43,059 bases of DNA, from assembly GCA_023444445.1 (NCBI GenBank), contig JAEXMK010000023.1:1-43059 (forward strand). The letters are read 5' to 3'. Origin of the DNA: Pseudomonadota bacterium. GTDB lineage: Bacteria; Pseudomonadota; Alphaproteobacteria; Rhizobiales; Rhizobiaceae. Position numbers and translations under genes: made by a program. The notes under the pieces are model-generated. The model did no database searches. It saw nothing but the letters and a program-made list of their open reading frames with translations, and was not told where the DNA came from. The first letter of the stretch is position 1. Each line of letters opens with the position of its first letter. Shown in pieces: positions 21,630 to 29,761 of the stretch.

Positions 21630-22343
21630 TCATGCGGCTCTATCGAATGCCTTTTCTCCGAGCGCGAAGCCGACGGCGGCCTTCGCGTGAATGGCGGTCG
21701 AATCGTAACCCGGCAGCGGCAGCGCATCGGGATCGATCAGCAGGGAAATTTCGGTGCAGCCGAGAATGACAGAATCGACGCCGAGTGCACGGGCCTTTTC
21801 GATCACGGCAAGGTAGCGTTCGCGCGAACAGGACTTGATTTCGCCCTGGCACAGTTCACCGAAAATGATGTCATGGATCGCAGCCCGATCGTCCGCTTCG
21901 GGCACAACCACGTCGACGCCGTGTTGGCGCATGCGGTCGGTATAAAAGCCATGTTCCATCGTGTACCGGGTGGCGAGCAGCAGCGGCTTGCGGCGTCCAT
22001 CCGCCTTCAGCGCGGCGGCCGTTTCGTCGATGATGTCGATGAGCGCGACGCCGGACATTTTCTCAACCGTGTCCGCAACCAGATGCATGGTATTGGTGCA
22101 GATCAGCACACAATCGGCGCCGGCATTGGCAAGGCGCGCACCGGCAGCGCCCAGAAGCGCGCCGGCCTCATCCCAGCGGTCAGCCTTCTGAAGGGCGACA
22201 ACCTCGGAAAAATCGAGCGAATGCATGACGATATCGGCCGAGACCAGACCGCCGCGGCTGTCGCGAACCGCCTCGTTGATCATGCGGTAATAGGTTGCGG
22301 TGGATTCCCAGCTCATGCCGCCGATCAGGCCGATGCGTTTCAT
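21630..22343 (-). CDS. aspartate/glutamate racemase family protein
   Basis: 237 residues. RIGLIGGMSWESTATYY opens the protein, and two catalytic cysteines are present in the expected places, Cys82 (ICTNTMH) and Cys196 (LGCTEIS), as in two-base Asp/Glu racemases of the YgeA/RacX type. It may racemise an amino acid such as Asp or Glu; the true substrate is unknown. ATG at 22343 has AAGGGGAA upstream; a frame extending to 22439 is rejected because it lacks a binding site and the family starts at MKRIGLIGG. It heads a two-gene operon divergent from an Lrp/AsnC regulator. Confidence 0.88.
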   Translation of the reverse strand: MKRIGLIGGMSWESTATYYRMINEAVRDSRGGLVSADIVMHSLDFSEVVALQKADRWDEAGALLGAAGARLANAGADCVLICTNTMHLVADTVEKMSGVALIDIIDETAAALKADGRRKPLLLATRYTMEHGFYTDRMRQHGVDVVVPEADDRAAIHDIIFGELCQGEIKSCSRERYLAVIEKARALGVDSVILGCTEISLLIDPDALPLPGYDSTAIHAKAAVGFALGEKAFDRAA

Positions 22344-22495
22344 AAGTTTCCCCTTATCAAGTTTGATTGCTGACAAGGATGCCATCGCCACCACGGAAAC
22401 GGCGTGCGTTTTTGAGGAAATTTCAGGGCTGGTATGCAAATATGAAGCGCAGTTTATAAATTATGTGCAAATTCCTTGCGTCGTCACGTTAACCG
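22344..22495. promoter_or_regulatory. divergent promoter region, racemase / Lrp-type regulator
   Basis: 152 bp between the divergent genes. The part near the regulator (about 22430-22475) is AT-rich, with repeated ATGCAAAT- and GTGCAAATT-like words, which suits Lrp-family binding. No sharp dyad or -35/-10 pair could be assigned. Confidence 0.4.
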
Positions 22496-22972
22496 ATGCA
22501 TTCTTTGTGGATGATTGATGATCGTGACCGCCGAATCCTTGCGATTCTCCAGGAAAATGCCGAAACGCCGCTCGCCGATATTGCGCAGCAGGTTTCCCTG
22601 TCTCTATCCGCCTGTTCGCGCCGCATCACGCGGCTGCGCACGGAGGGATATGTGACGGGCACGATGGCGCTGCTCGACCGGCGGAAGATCAACCTGCCGA
22701 CCACGGTTTTTCTGCTGGTGAGGACGGGCCTGCATGCGGAAGACTGGCTGGACAAATTCCACGCCGCCGTCAGCACCATCCCTGAAATCGTCGAGGTTCA
22801 CCGGCTGACCGGCAATTTCGACTATATTCTGAAGCTCGTTCTACCGAACGTCGAATATTACGACACGGTCTATAAGCAGATCCTGCGCCGTGTTCAGCTT
22901 TATGACATGTCCGCCTATATCTCCATGGAGACGGTGAAGCTGTCCTCGTCGCTGCCGACGACGCATATCTGA
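22496..22972 (+). CDS. Lrp/AsnC family transcriptional regulator
   Basis: 158 residues. An N-terminal helix-turn-helix ([20 protein letters not shown] onward, ending in [20 protein letters not shown]) is followed by an AsnC_trans_reg/RAM ligand-binding domain ([20 protein letters not shown]). Such proteins bind amino acids and control amino-acid genes. Being divergent from the racemase-amidotransferase pair, it most likely controls that pair and itself. Either ATG, 22496 or 22511, could be the start; the second begins right at the conserved IDDRDRRIL. Confidence 0.9.
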   Translation: MHSLWMIDDRDRRILAILQENAETPLADIAQQVSLSLSACSRRITRLRTEGYVTGTMALLDRRKINLPTTVFLLVRTGLHAEDWLDKFHAAVSTIPEIVEVHRLTGNFDYILKLVLPNVEYYDTVYKQILRRVQLYDMSAYISMETVKLSSSLPTTHI

Positions 22973-23002
22973 GAGATCATCGAGTCGCCGTTAACGTCCT
23001 TG

Positions 23003-23986
23003 TCAGTGGCCCGCCTCAAAACGAACGCCAAAGCGGAAGCTGCGCGTTTCGCCCGGCTGCAACGTAATAGCAGCCGCTAGTTCCCGATAGTTGAAGGCAT
23101 TGGTGGGCGTTTCCACCGGTTCGAGCGCGATGGATTGCCGTCTGTCGCGGGCGAGCGTATCGCCGGTGAAGACGTGCATATGGCCGCGCTCCTGCCAAAC
23201 CGTGAGGCTCGATCCGTTATGCCGGTTTTCGAGGCGTGTCTCGTAAAGTCCGTTTTCGGATGCGATCAGGTCGGTGAAGCAGACATCCAGCACATGGCCG
23301 GATAGCGGCGCATAGAGAAAGCGCGGGTCGTCCCGTTTGGTGATCCCGCCCTGCTGGTCCCGCAGGGGAATGAGATTGTCGTCCGTTTCGATCGCGGTTC
23401 GCGAGGGTATCGCGAGATGAAGGTCATCGATGGAGGTTGTGCGAGGCAGACGGAAATAGGGATGCCATCCGGCGGCGAAAGGCAACGGCCGGTCGCCGCG
23501 ATTGATGCCGCGAATGTCGACTGTGACGTCGTGGCCGGCAAAGCGATATTCCACCTCGATGGTCAGCGAATAGGGATAGCCGCTGAAATCGGCAGGTGCG
23601 ATCTCCGTCCGGAAAACGAGAATCCGCGCGCCATTTTCCTCGAAGGACCGGTCGAGACGAAACGGCAGGGCGCGGGCAAAACCGTGAAAAACAAGGTCTT
23701 CATGGGCAAGCACCGGCTTGATGTGGTGCGTTTCGCCGGCGAAATCATATTGGCCTTGCGGAATGCGGTTGGTGAAGGGTGCAAGAAAGCCGTTTCTCAC
23801 GCCGTTCTGCGACTGCAACTCCGCAGCCGTCAGATATCCATCGACCAGATCCTCGCCCTTTTCGCCATCGGCAGAGAGCGGTCGCCAGCTGAGAAGCGTC
23901 GCACCCTCATAGGCGATCTCGGCGCAAAAACCGTTTCCGGAGACGGCCAGACCGGCAATCCCCGTGCCTGTTGCGGAAGTGGTCAT
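23003..23986 (-). CDS. aldose 1-epimerase family protein
   Basis: 327 residues of the galactose mutarotase-like fold. NGFLAPFTNRIPQGQY (substrate-binding Asn/Arg), FAAGWHPYFRLP (catalytic His) and the C-terminal IALEPVETPTNAFN (catalytic Glu) are present. It interconverts anomers of an aldose; the exact sugar is not clear. ATG at 23986 is preceded by AAAGGA. It lies 174 bp downstream of the beta-hydroxyacid dehydrogenase gene in the same direction and is probably the last gene of the idnO-type operon. Confidence 0.88.
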   Translation of the reverse strand: MTTSATGTGIAGLAVSGNGFCAEIAYEGATLLSWRPLSADGEKGEDLVDGYLTAAELQSQNGVRNGFLAPFTNRIPQGQYDFAGETHHIKPVLAHEDLVFHGFARALPFRLDRSFEENGARILVFRTEIAPADFSGYPYSLTIEVEYRFAGHDVTVDIRGINRGDRPLPFAAGWHPYFRLPRTTSIDDLHLAIPSRTAIETDDNLIPLRDQQGGITKRDDPRFLYAPLSGHVLDVCFTDLIASENGLYETRLENRHNGSSLTVWQERGHMHVFTGDTLARDRRQSIALEPVETPTNAFNYRELAAAITLQPGETRSFRFGVRFEAGH

Positions 23987-24160
23987 CGGGAATTGTCCTT
24001 TGTATGCACGCATCTGCGACGGCAGGCCGATTGCCTCGCCGATTCGCGCGATCATCTTCGCTGCAGAGACTTTTCGCAACGATTATGATGCGCCGCGCCA
24101 TCCATGGCCGGCGCTTTCCGCAACGTTGTTCGCTGGAGGCCGTCGGGGCCGCTATGGCGA

Positions 24161-25054
24161 TCAGTCCGCGAAGCTCCGTTTTGCGCCGCTGAAGAACTCC
24201 ATCAGTGCCGCCTGGTCTTCTCCGCCAAGCCCCGCCGCCGTCAGCATGCGGTGCACCTCGGCGCAAACGGCTGTCAGCGGCATGGCCGTGTTGGTGCGCC
24301 GGGCGAGATCCTGCGCGCCATTCAGGTCCTTGACCATGTTGTCGATACGGCCGGTGCGGCGGTAATCCTTCGCCACATAGCGTGGCATGTATTCCTGAAG
24401 GATGGCGCTGTCGGCGCGGCCGCCCTTCAGCGCTTGCGGTATCTTGGCGGCATCGACGCCGGCATCCAGCGCGAGTTGCGTTGCTTCCGCTACCGCAAGG
24501 AAGTTCAGGCCGCACAGAACCTGATTGATGAGCTTGGTTGTCTGCCCGGCGCCACAGGGGCCCATATGGGTGTAGTTGCTGGCCACATGCTGCAGCACGC
24601 GGTGGGCATCGGCCACATCCTTCTCGCTGCCACCGGCCATCAGCGTCAATTGCCCGATGAGCGCCTTGGGTGCGCCGCCCGAAAGCGGGCTATCCACCCA
24701 GCGCAGGCCCTTTTCAGCGGCGTCGGCCGCCAGTTCCTTGGTTGCTTCCGGGTCGATGGAGGACATGTCGATAATCAGCGTGCCGGGTTTTGCGCCCGCT
24801 GCCACGCCATCCTTGCCGAAGACGGCGATGCGAACGATTTTTGGTGAATTAAGGCTGAGGATGACGACGTCGGAGACGGCGGCCGCCTCTGCCGCCGTGC
24901 GAGCGCTCTCCGCACCAAGGCTTGTCAGTGCCGCGACCTTTTCCGCATCCAGATCGAAAACCGTCAGGTGATTGCCGGTTTCCACCAGCCGTGTGCCGAT
25001 CGCGCCGCCCATGGCGCCCGCGCCGATGAGAGCAATGTTGTTCTTCCCGGTCAT
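24161..25054 (-). CDS. NAD(P)-dependent beta-hydroxyacid dehydrogenase (HIBADH family)
   Basis: 297 residues. IALIGAGAMGGAIGTRLVE (8-26) is the Rossmann dinucleotide motif, DSPLSGGAPKA (121-131) is the substrate loop, and GAGQTTKLINQ holds the catalytic lysine (Lys174). The family includes 3-hydroxyisobutyrate dehydrogenase, tartronate semialdehyde reductase and GlxR-like enzymes. The sugar-acid context (idnO-like gene 43 bp upstream, idnD divergent) argues for a sugar-acid or 2-hydroxy-3-oxo-acid substrate; this is inference. ATG at 25054; GGAGG lies about 11 bp before it. Confidence 0.88.
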   Translation of the reverse strand: MTGKNNIALIGAGAMGGAIGTRLVETGNHLTVFDLDAEKVAALTSLGAESARTAAEAAAVSDVVILSLNSPKIVRIAVFGKDGVAAGAKPGTLIIDMSSIDPEATKELAADAAEKGLRWVDSPLSGGAPKALIGQLTLMAGGSEKDVADAHRVLQHVASNYTHMGPCGAGQTTKLINQVLCGLNFLAVAEATQLALDAGVDAAKIPQALKGGRADSAILQEYMPRYVAKDYRRTGRIDNMVKDLNGAQDLARRTNTAMPLTAVCAEVHRMLTAAGLGGEDQAALMEFFSGAKRSFAD

Positions 25055-25097
25055 GCTGTTCACGGCCTCCTCCCAAGGTGTCGTGTTTTGGTACTTG

Positions 25098-25853
25098 TCA
25101 CAGGGACGCGGTGATGCCGCCGTCGACGTAGAGAATATGGCCATTCACGAAGGACGAGGCGTCGGACGACAGGAAAATGCAGGCGCCGACAAGCTCTTCC
25201 ACCTTGCCCCAGCGTCCGGCCGGGGTGCGCTTTTCAAGCCAGGCCGAAAAGGTTTCGTCTGCGACAAGGGCGGCGTTGAGCGGGGTGTCGAAATAACCGG
25301 GCGCAATGGCATTGCATTGCAGGCCGTATTTCGCCCAATCCGTCGCCATGCCCTTCGTGAGGTTGCCAACCGCACCCTTGGTCGCGGTGTAGGGCGCGAT
25401 GCCGGGGCGGGCAAGTGCTGTCTGAACGCTGGCGATATTGATGATCTTGCCGCGTCCGCGGGAGATCATGTGGCGCGCGGCGGCCTGTCCGGCGTGGAAT
25501 ACCGAGGCGATGTTGGTCTGCAGCAGGCGCTCGAAGGCATCGGCCGGAAAATCCTCCAGCGGCGTGCGGTGCTGCATGCCGGCATTGTTGACGAGAATAT
25601 CGATCGCGCCAACTTCCGCCTCGAAACCGTCGATAGCCTTGCGAACCGCTTCATGATCGGTGGCGTCGAAGGCAAGTGTCCTGGCGCCCTTGATGCTGGC
25701 GGCTGCGGCTTTCAATTTCGCCTCGTCCCGCCCGTTCAGCACCACTTCCGCCCCGGCTTCCGAAAGCCCCTGCGCCAGTGCGAAACCGATGCCCTGGGAT
25801 GAACCCGTAATCAGGGCGCGGCGGCCTGAAAGATCGAACAAATTAAGGCCCAC
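25098..25853 (-). CDS. idnO: SDR-family gluconate 5-dehydrogenase-like oxidoreductase
   Basis: 251 residues, classical short-chain dehydrogenase. TGSSQGIG (16-23) binds NAD(P), NNAG is at 89-92, and the catalytic Ser142, Tyr155 and Lys159 (YTATK) are all present. NLFDLSGRRALITGSSQGIG is typical of gluconate 5-dehydrogenase (5-keto-D-gluconate reductase, IdnO). The start is GTG at 25853 with GGAGGAAACA immediately before it; longer upstream frames would run through an operator-like site and are rejected. It is divergent from idnD, which fits the idonate to 5-ketogluconate to gluconate route. Confidence 0.85.
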   Translation of the reverse strand: MGLNLFDLSGRRALITGSSQGIGFALAQGLSEAGAEVVLNGRDEAKLKAAAASIKGARTLAFDATDHEAVRKAIDGFEAEVGAIDILVNNAGMQHRTPLEDFPADAFERLLQTNIASVFHAGQAAARHMISRGRGKIINIASVQTALARPGIAPYTATKGAVGNLTKGMATDWAKYGLQCNAIAPGYFDTPLNAALVADETFSAWLEKRTPAGRWGKVEELVGACIFLSSDASSFVNGHILYVDGGITASL

Positions 25854-25893
25854 TGTTTCCTCCAGTCTCTCGACATTGCATTCTTGAATGTGT

Positions 25894-25909
25894 ATGTTAC
25901 CGATAACAT
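25894..25909. promoter_or_regulatory. LacI/GntR-like operator between idnO and idnD
   Basis: ATGTTACCGATAACAT: six-base arms ATGTTA/TAACAT around CCGA, with the central CG usual for LacI-family sites. It matches the ATGTTA-N4-TAACAT form described for the enterobacterial gluconate/idonate regulators GntR and IdnR (from memory). The centre is 48 bp before the idnO start and about 166 bp before idnD. No LacI-family gene is in the window. Confidence 0.75.
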
Positions 25910-26067
25910 TCATCCGTTTGAGGGCGGATGTCAAGGCTGATGCGCCCGCTTTCGGTACGTATCGGGTGGGTGGCGAACTGACAAGGTGCGTCGAGGCGCA
26001 TCTTGCGGCGGCAATCGGATGAAGAATTTTATGCGCCGTAATGGCGCGCGCTTGAACGGGAGTTGTC

Positions 26068-27099
26068 ATGAAAGCGATTGTCGCCCACGGGGCAAAGGAT
26101 GTGCGCATCGAAGACAGGCCGGAGGAAAAGCCGGGACCGGGTGAGGTGCGGCTTCGTCTGGCCAGGGGCGGGATTTGCGGCAGCGATTTACACTATTACA
26201 ATCATGGCGGCTTCGGCGCCGTGCGGCTGCGTGAACCCATGGTGCTCGGCCACGAGGTCTCCGCTGTCATTGAGGAGCTGGGTGAGGGCGTTGAGGGGCT
26301 GAAGATCGGCGGTCTTGTGGCGGTATCACCCTCCCGCCCGTGCCGGACCTGCCGCTTCTGCCAAGAGGGTCTGCACAATCAGTGCCTGAACATGCGGTTT
26401 TATGGAAGCGCCATGCCTTTCCCGCATATTCAGGGTGCATTCCGCGAAGTTCTGGTGGCGGATGCCCTGCAATGCGTGCCGGCCGATGGTCTCAGCGCCG
26501 GTGAAGCCGCCATGGCGGAACCGCTGGCCGTGACGTTGCATGCCACACGCCGCGCCGGCGATTTGCTGGGAAAACGCGTGCTCGTCACGGGTTGTGGCCC
26601 CATCGGCATTCTCTCCATTCTGGCTGCGCGCCGGGCGGGTGCGGCGGAAATCGTTGCTACCGATCTTTCCGATTTCACGCTTACCAAGGCAGGTGAAGCG
26701 GGGGCGGATCGTGTCATCAACAGCAAGGACGAGCCCGATGCGCTTGCCGCCTATGGCGTAAACAAGGGAACCTTTGATGTTCTCTATGAATGCTCGGGTG
26801 CGGCCGTGGCACTTGCGGGCGGCATTGCGGCACTGCGGCCGCGTGGCATCATCGTCCAGCTTGGCCTTGGTGGCGATATGAGCCTGCCGATGATGGCGAT
26901 CACCGCCAAGGAACTCGACCTGCGCGGTTCCTTCCGCTTCCACGAGGAATTCGCCACCGGCGTTGAATTGATGCGCAAGGGCCTGATCAACGTCAAGCCG
27001 TTCATCACTCAGACCGTCGATCTTGCCGATGCCATCTCGGCCTTCGAATTCGCGTCTGACCGCAGCCGCGCCATGAAGGTGCAGATCGCTTTTTCGTAA
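26068..27099 (+). CDS. idnD: L-idonate 5-dehydrogenase-like zinc alcohol dehydrogenase
   Basis: 343 residues, medium-chain zinc dehydrogenase. GGICGSDLHYY has catalytic Cys37 with His62 and Glu63 of GHE; structural zinc cysteines are 92, 95, 98 and 106; GCGPIG (175-180) is the cofactor-binding turn. The pattern HYYNHGGFGAVRLREPMVLGHE is close to L-idonate 5-dehydrogenase (IdnD), which makes 5-keto-D-gluconate. ATG at 26068, with GGGAG upstream. It is divergent from idnO and followed by a terminator. Other polyol dehydrogenases of the family are possible. No transporter or kinase for the pathway lies nearby. Confidence 0.85.
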   Translation: MKAIVAHGAKDVRIEDRPEEKPGPGEVRLRLARGGICGSDLHYYNHGGFGAVRLREPMVLGHEVSAVIEELGEGVEGLKIGGLVAVSPSRPCRTCRFCQEGLHNQCLNMRFYGSAMPFPHIQGAFREVLVADALQCVPADGLSAGEAAMAEPLAVTLHATRRAGDLLGKRVLVTGCGPIGILSILAARRAGAAEIVATDLSDFTLTKAGEAGADRVINSKDEPDALAAYGVNKGTFDVLYECSGAAVALAGGIAALRPRGIIVQLGLGGDMSLPMMAITAKELDLRGSFRFHEEFATGVELMRKGLINVKPFITQTVDLADAISAFEFASDRSRAMKVQIAFS

Positions 27100-27136
27100 G
27101 CGCGTTTCCCCGCGCGTGGGTGTTTGAAACTTTTGA

Positions 27137-27169
27137 CCGGTGGCGGATCATTCTGCCGCCGGCTTTTTT
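27137..27169 (+). terminator. rho-independent terminator after idnD
   Basis: A ten-pair stem, CCGGTGGCGG with CTGCCGCCGG (two G-T pairs), a six-base loop and a run of six T. It follows the idnD stop by about 37 bp and separates idnD from the cyd group. Confidence 0.8.
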
Positions 27170-27203
27170 ATGGGCGCTCTACCACCTGCGGCAACCGTCG
27201 CGG

Positions 27204-27219
27204 ATGTTATCGGTATCAT
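27204..27219. promoter_or_regulatory. second LacI/GntR-like operator copy
   Basis: ATGTTATCGGTATCAT. Compared with the reverse complement of the site at 25894-25909 it differs at a single base of 16. It lies 35 bp after the idnD terminator and about 170 bp before the GbsR-like gene, with its centre 1310 bp from the first copy. It could be a second operator for looping, or control of the next unit. Confidence 0.55.
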
Positions 27220-27298
27220 GGCGTTTTCGTGCGTGCCTTACGGGAAAAGCCAACCATTGGCTTCTTTACTCTGGCGGTCACCTGCACCGGCTTGCACA

Positions 27299-27316
27299 TT
27301 TTGACGCAGGTCAAAA
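27299..27316. promoter_or_regulatory. FNR/FixK-type dyad before the cyd cluster
   Basis: TTTTGAC-GCAG-GTCAAAA, a perfect seven-base inverted repeat around four bases, containing the TTGA-N6-TCAA core of CRP/FNR-family sites (FNR, FixK, FnrN). It ends 73 bp before the start of the GbsR-like gene that opens the cyd group. Confidence 0.7.
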
Positions 27317-27389
27317 AGGTGATTTGCCGCCTGCCTGTTTTTGCTTTATCGAAATTTCAGAAATTACTGAAAATTCAGGAAGTGAAGAA

Positions 27390-27968
27390 ATGCCGACCAG
27401 CCTGTCACCGCTCGTTCAGTCCTTCGTGCTGCATTTCGGGGAGATGGGCAGCCGTTGGGGCATCAACCGCACCGTCGGCCAAGTCTATGCTTTGCTTTAC
27501 ATTTCGCCGCAGCCTCTCTGTGCGGACGAGATTGTCGAGGCGCTTGGTATTTCCCGTTCCAACGTTTCGATGAGCCTGAAGGAGCTTCAGGCGTGGAACC
27601 TTGCAATTCTCAAACACTTCCCCGGCGACAGGCGCGATTTTTTCACGACGCCTGACGATGTCTGGCAAATTCTCCGCACGCTCGCCGAAGAGCGCAAGAA
27701 GCGCGAGATCGACCCCACCCTCAGCGTGCTGCGTGAAATTCTGATGGAGACGCCGGAAAACGAGGATGAGCGGCATGCGCAAAGGCGCATCGACGAGATG
27801 AAGACGCTGATCGAGCAGCTTACCGGCTGGTATGATGATGTGAAGCGGCTGGAAACGGAGAGGCTGGCCTCGCTCCTGGCGCTCGGTTCGAAGGTCACGA
27901 AGCTTCTGGAAGCGAAGGACAAGATCGTCTCGCTTGCAAGACCGCGCGGCGCGAAGAAGAATGGGTGA
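27390..27968 (+). CDS. GbsR/MarR-type transcriptional regulator
   Basis: 192 residues with a winged-helix DNA-binding domain in the first half (RWGINRTVGQVYALLYISPQ; ALGISRSNVSMSLKEL is the recognition helix region) and a long helical, charged C-terminal half. The organisation matches the GbsR family, a MarR-like group. ATG at 27390 has AGGA 9 bp upstream; the open frame reaches back to 27120, but that part crosses the terminator and operator and is not coding. It lies 11 bp before cydD, so it is cotranscribed with the cyd genes and probably regulates them; this is inference from position. Confidence 0.88.
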   Translation: MPTSLSPLVQSFVLHFGEMGSRWGINRTVGQVYALLYISPQPLCADEIVEALGISRSNVSMSLKELQAWNLAILKHFPGDRRDFFTTPDDVWQILRTLAEERKKREIDPTLSVLREILMETPENEDERHAQRRIDEMKTLIEQLTGWYDDVKRLETERLASLLALGSKVTKLLEAKDKIVSLARPRGAKKNG

Positions 27969-27979
27969 GGTGATCGGTC

Positions 27980-29761
27980 GTGAGCATGTCCGCACAAATC
28001 TCCCGGTCGGCCGAAGGTGATGCCGCAAACTGTCCCGCGCCCGGTGCCGGGCAACGGCGGCTCTTCGGCCGAACCCGCCGCAGCACCGCACCCGACAAGG
28101 CTGCGGTGAAGACACAACATGCTCCAACAGTTGGCAGGTCCATTGCCCTGCTGCATGTGCTTCCAGCGCTTCTCTGGCTGCCGCAGGCGGGTCTGCTGGC
28201 CTTTTCCGTCGGGAAAATCGCCGCTGGTGAGCCGATGACGGGAATTGTGCCGGCAGCCGCCGCGGTTCTTATCCTGGGGCTTCTCAAGGCATGGCTGGAA
28301 AAAGTCGCAGCGCGGGCGACTTTCCGGGCTGCCCGCACAGCGCTTTCGCAGCGGCGGTTCGAGGCGCTGCAGGCCGTGGCGAAGGTTTCCCCGCTCGATC
28401 TGTCGCGCACGGCCTCGGGTGAGGCGGCAGGCGTCGTGACGGAGGCAGCGGAGGCGCTGGTACCCTATCTCTCCCGGTTCAAGCCGGCGCGCATGAAGGC
28501 AACCATTATTCCCCTGGTTTTTGTGCTCGCCATCCTGCCCCTCACCTGGATTGCGGCGCTGGTACTTCTGCTCGCCATGCCCACGATCCCGCTTTTCATG
28601 GCGCTCATCGGTTGGCAGGCCAAGGCCGCCAGTGAAAAGCAGCTGGCCGAAACGGGCAATATGAATGCCTTCCTGCTCGATCGTCTGCGCGGACTGGAAA
28701 CGATCCGCACGCTCAAGGCTGTCGATCTGACGGCGGCGCGCCTCGGCGCCGATGCGCAGAACCTCAAGAAACGGACGATGGCCGTTCTGAGGATCGCCTT
28801 CCTTTCCTCCGCCGTGCTGGAGCTTTTTGCGGCGATCGGCGTTGCCATGACCGCCGTTTATATCGGTTTCCACCTGCTCGGTTTTCTCGATTTCGGCGCC
28901 TGGGGCGGAAAGCTCACGCTGGCTGAGGGCCTCTTCATCCTGCTGCTTGCACCGGCCTTTTTCGAGCCATTGCGAGAACTCTCCGCCGTCTGGCATGACC
29001 GTGCGGCCGGCGAGGCGGCGCTCGATGCGCTCGACAGATTGACGGCCGGCGGTGCGACCATCTTGGGCGAGGGCGCGGAAGTGGTGCGCGCTCCATCTTC
29101 GACGCCCGGCCTCCTTGAGATGGACAATCTTTCCTTCGCCTATCCGGGGGCTCCGCCTGTCCTCAGGAATTTCAACCTGACGGTTCAGCAGGGCGAGAGA
29201 GTGGCGATCCTTGGGCCTTCCGGTTGTGGCAAATCCACTGTACTCTCCTTGATTGCCGGATTGGCCGAGGCGGGTGAGGGCTCGATCAGGATTGGCGGCG
29301 TCGCGCTTGATGATGCAACCGCCGATGGGCTGCGCAGAACGATCGGCTGGGTCAGCCAGAAGCCGTTCTTTTTTGCCGGGTCCCTGAAGGCGAATATTCG
29401 TTTTGGCCGCCCGGCGGTCAGCGACAACAGGGTGGAAGAGGCCCTGCGCCGTACCGGGCTGGATGGTTTGACGCAGGCGCGCCAGCATCTGCAGATCGGT
29501 GACGGCGGATATGGCATTTCAGGCGGGGAGGCGGTGCGGCTCGCCATAGCGCGCGCTTTCGCAGACCCCGCAACGCAGCTTGTCCTTGCCGATGAGCCAA
29601 CGGCGCATCTCGACCGGGAAACGGCTGCTCTCGTCACGGATAATCTGCTGCAACTGGCAAAGGGCAGGACATTGGTCGTCGCAACTCATGATCCGGTGCT
29701 TGCGGCGCGTATGGACAGGATCGTGGATATGACGGCGATCCATTCGAGGAGGCGGCCATGA
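27980..29761 (+). CDS. cydD: thiol reductant ABC exporter subunit CydD
   Basis: 593 residues: about six transmembrane segments in the N-terminal permease part, then an ATPase domain with Walker A GPSGCGKST (412-420), signature ISGGE (513-517) and Walker B LVLADEP (534-540). With CydC it exports glutathione/cysteine to the periplasm, needed for assembly of cytochrome bd and c-type cytochromes. The likely start is GTG 27980 with GAGGTGA upstream; ATG 27986 is possible. An N-terminal stretch of about 50 polar residues precedes the first membrane segment. Its end overlaps cydC (ATGA). Confidence 0.95.
   Translation: MSMSAQISRSAEGDAANCPAPGAGQRRLFGRTRRSTAPDKAAVKTQHAPTVGRSIALLHVLPALLWLPQAGLLAFSVGKIAAGEPMTGIVPAAAAVLILGLLKAWLEKVAARATFRAARTALSQRRFEALQAVAKVSPLDLSRTASGEAAGVVTEAAEALVPYLSRFKPARMKATIIPLVFVLAILPLTWIAALVLLLAMPTIPLFMALIGWQAKAASEKQLAETGNMNAFLLDRLRGLETIRTLKAVDLTAARLGADAQNLKKRTMAVLRIAFLSSAVLELFAAIGVAMTAVYIGFHLLGFLDFGAWGGKLTLAEGLFILLLAPAFFEPLRELSAVWHDRAAGEAALDALDRLTAGGATILGEGAEVVRAPSSTPGLLEMDNLSFAYPGAPPVLRNFNLTVQQGERVAILGPSGCGKSTVLSLIAGLAEAGEGSIRIGGVALDDATADGLRRTIGWVSQKPFFFAGSLKANIRFGRPAVSDNRVEEALRRTGLDGLTQARQHLQIGDGGYGISGGEAVRLAIARAFADPATQLVLADEPTAHLDRETAALVTDNLLQLAKGRTLVVATHDPVLAARMDRIVDMTAIHSRRRP

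Noticed and set aside
27587..29488. Minus-strand open frame opposite gbsR and cydD
   Set aside because: Antisense shadow; Arg/Gln/Gly-rich composition without a fold, opposite a complete ABC transporter.
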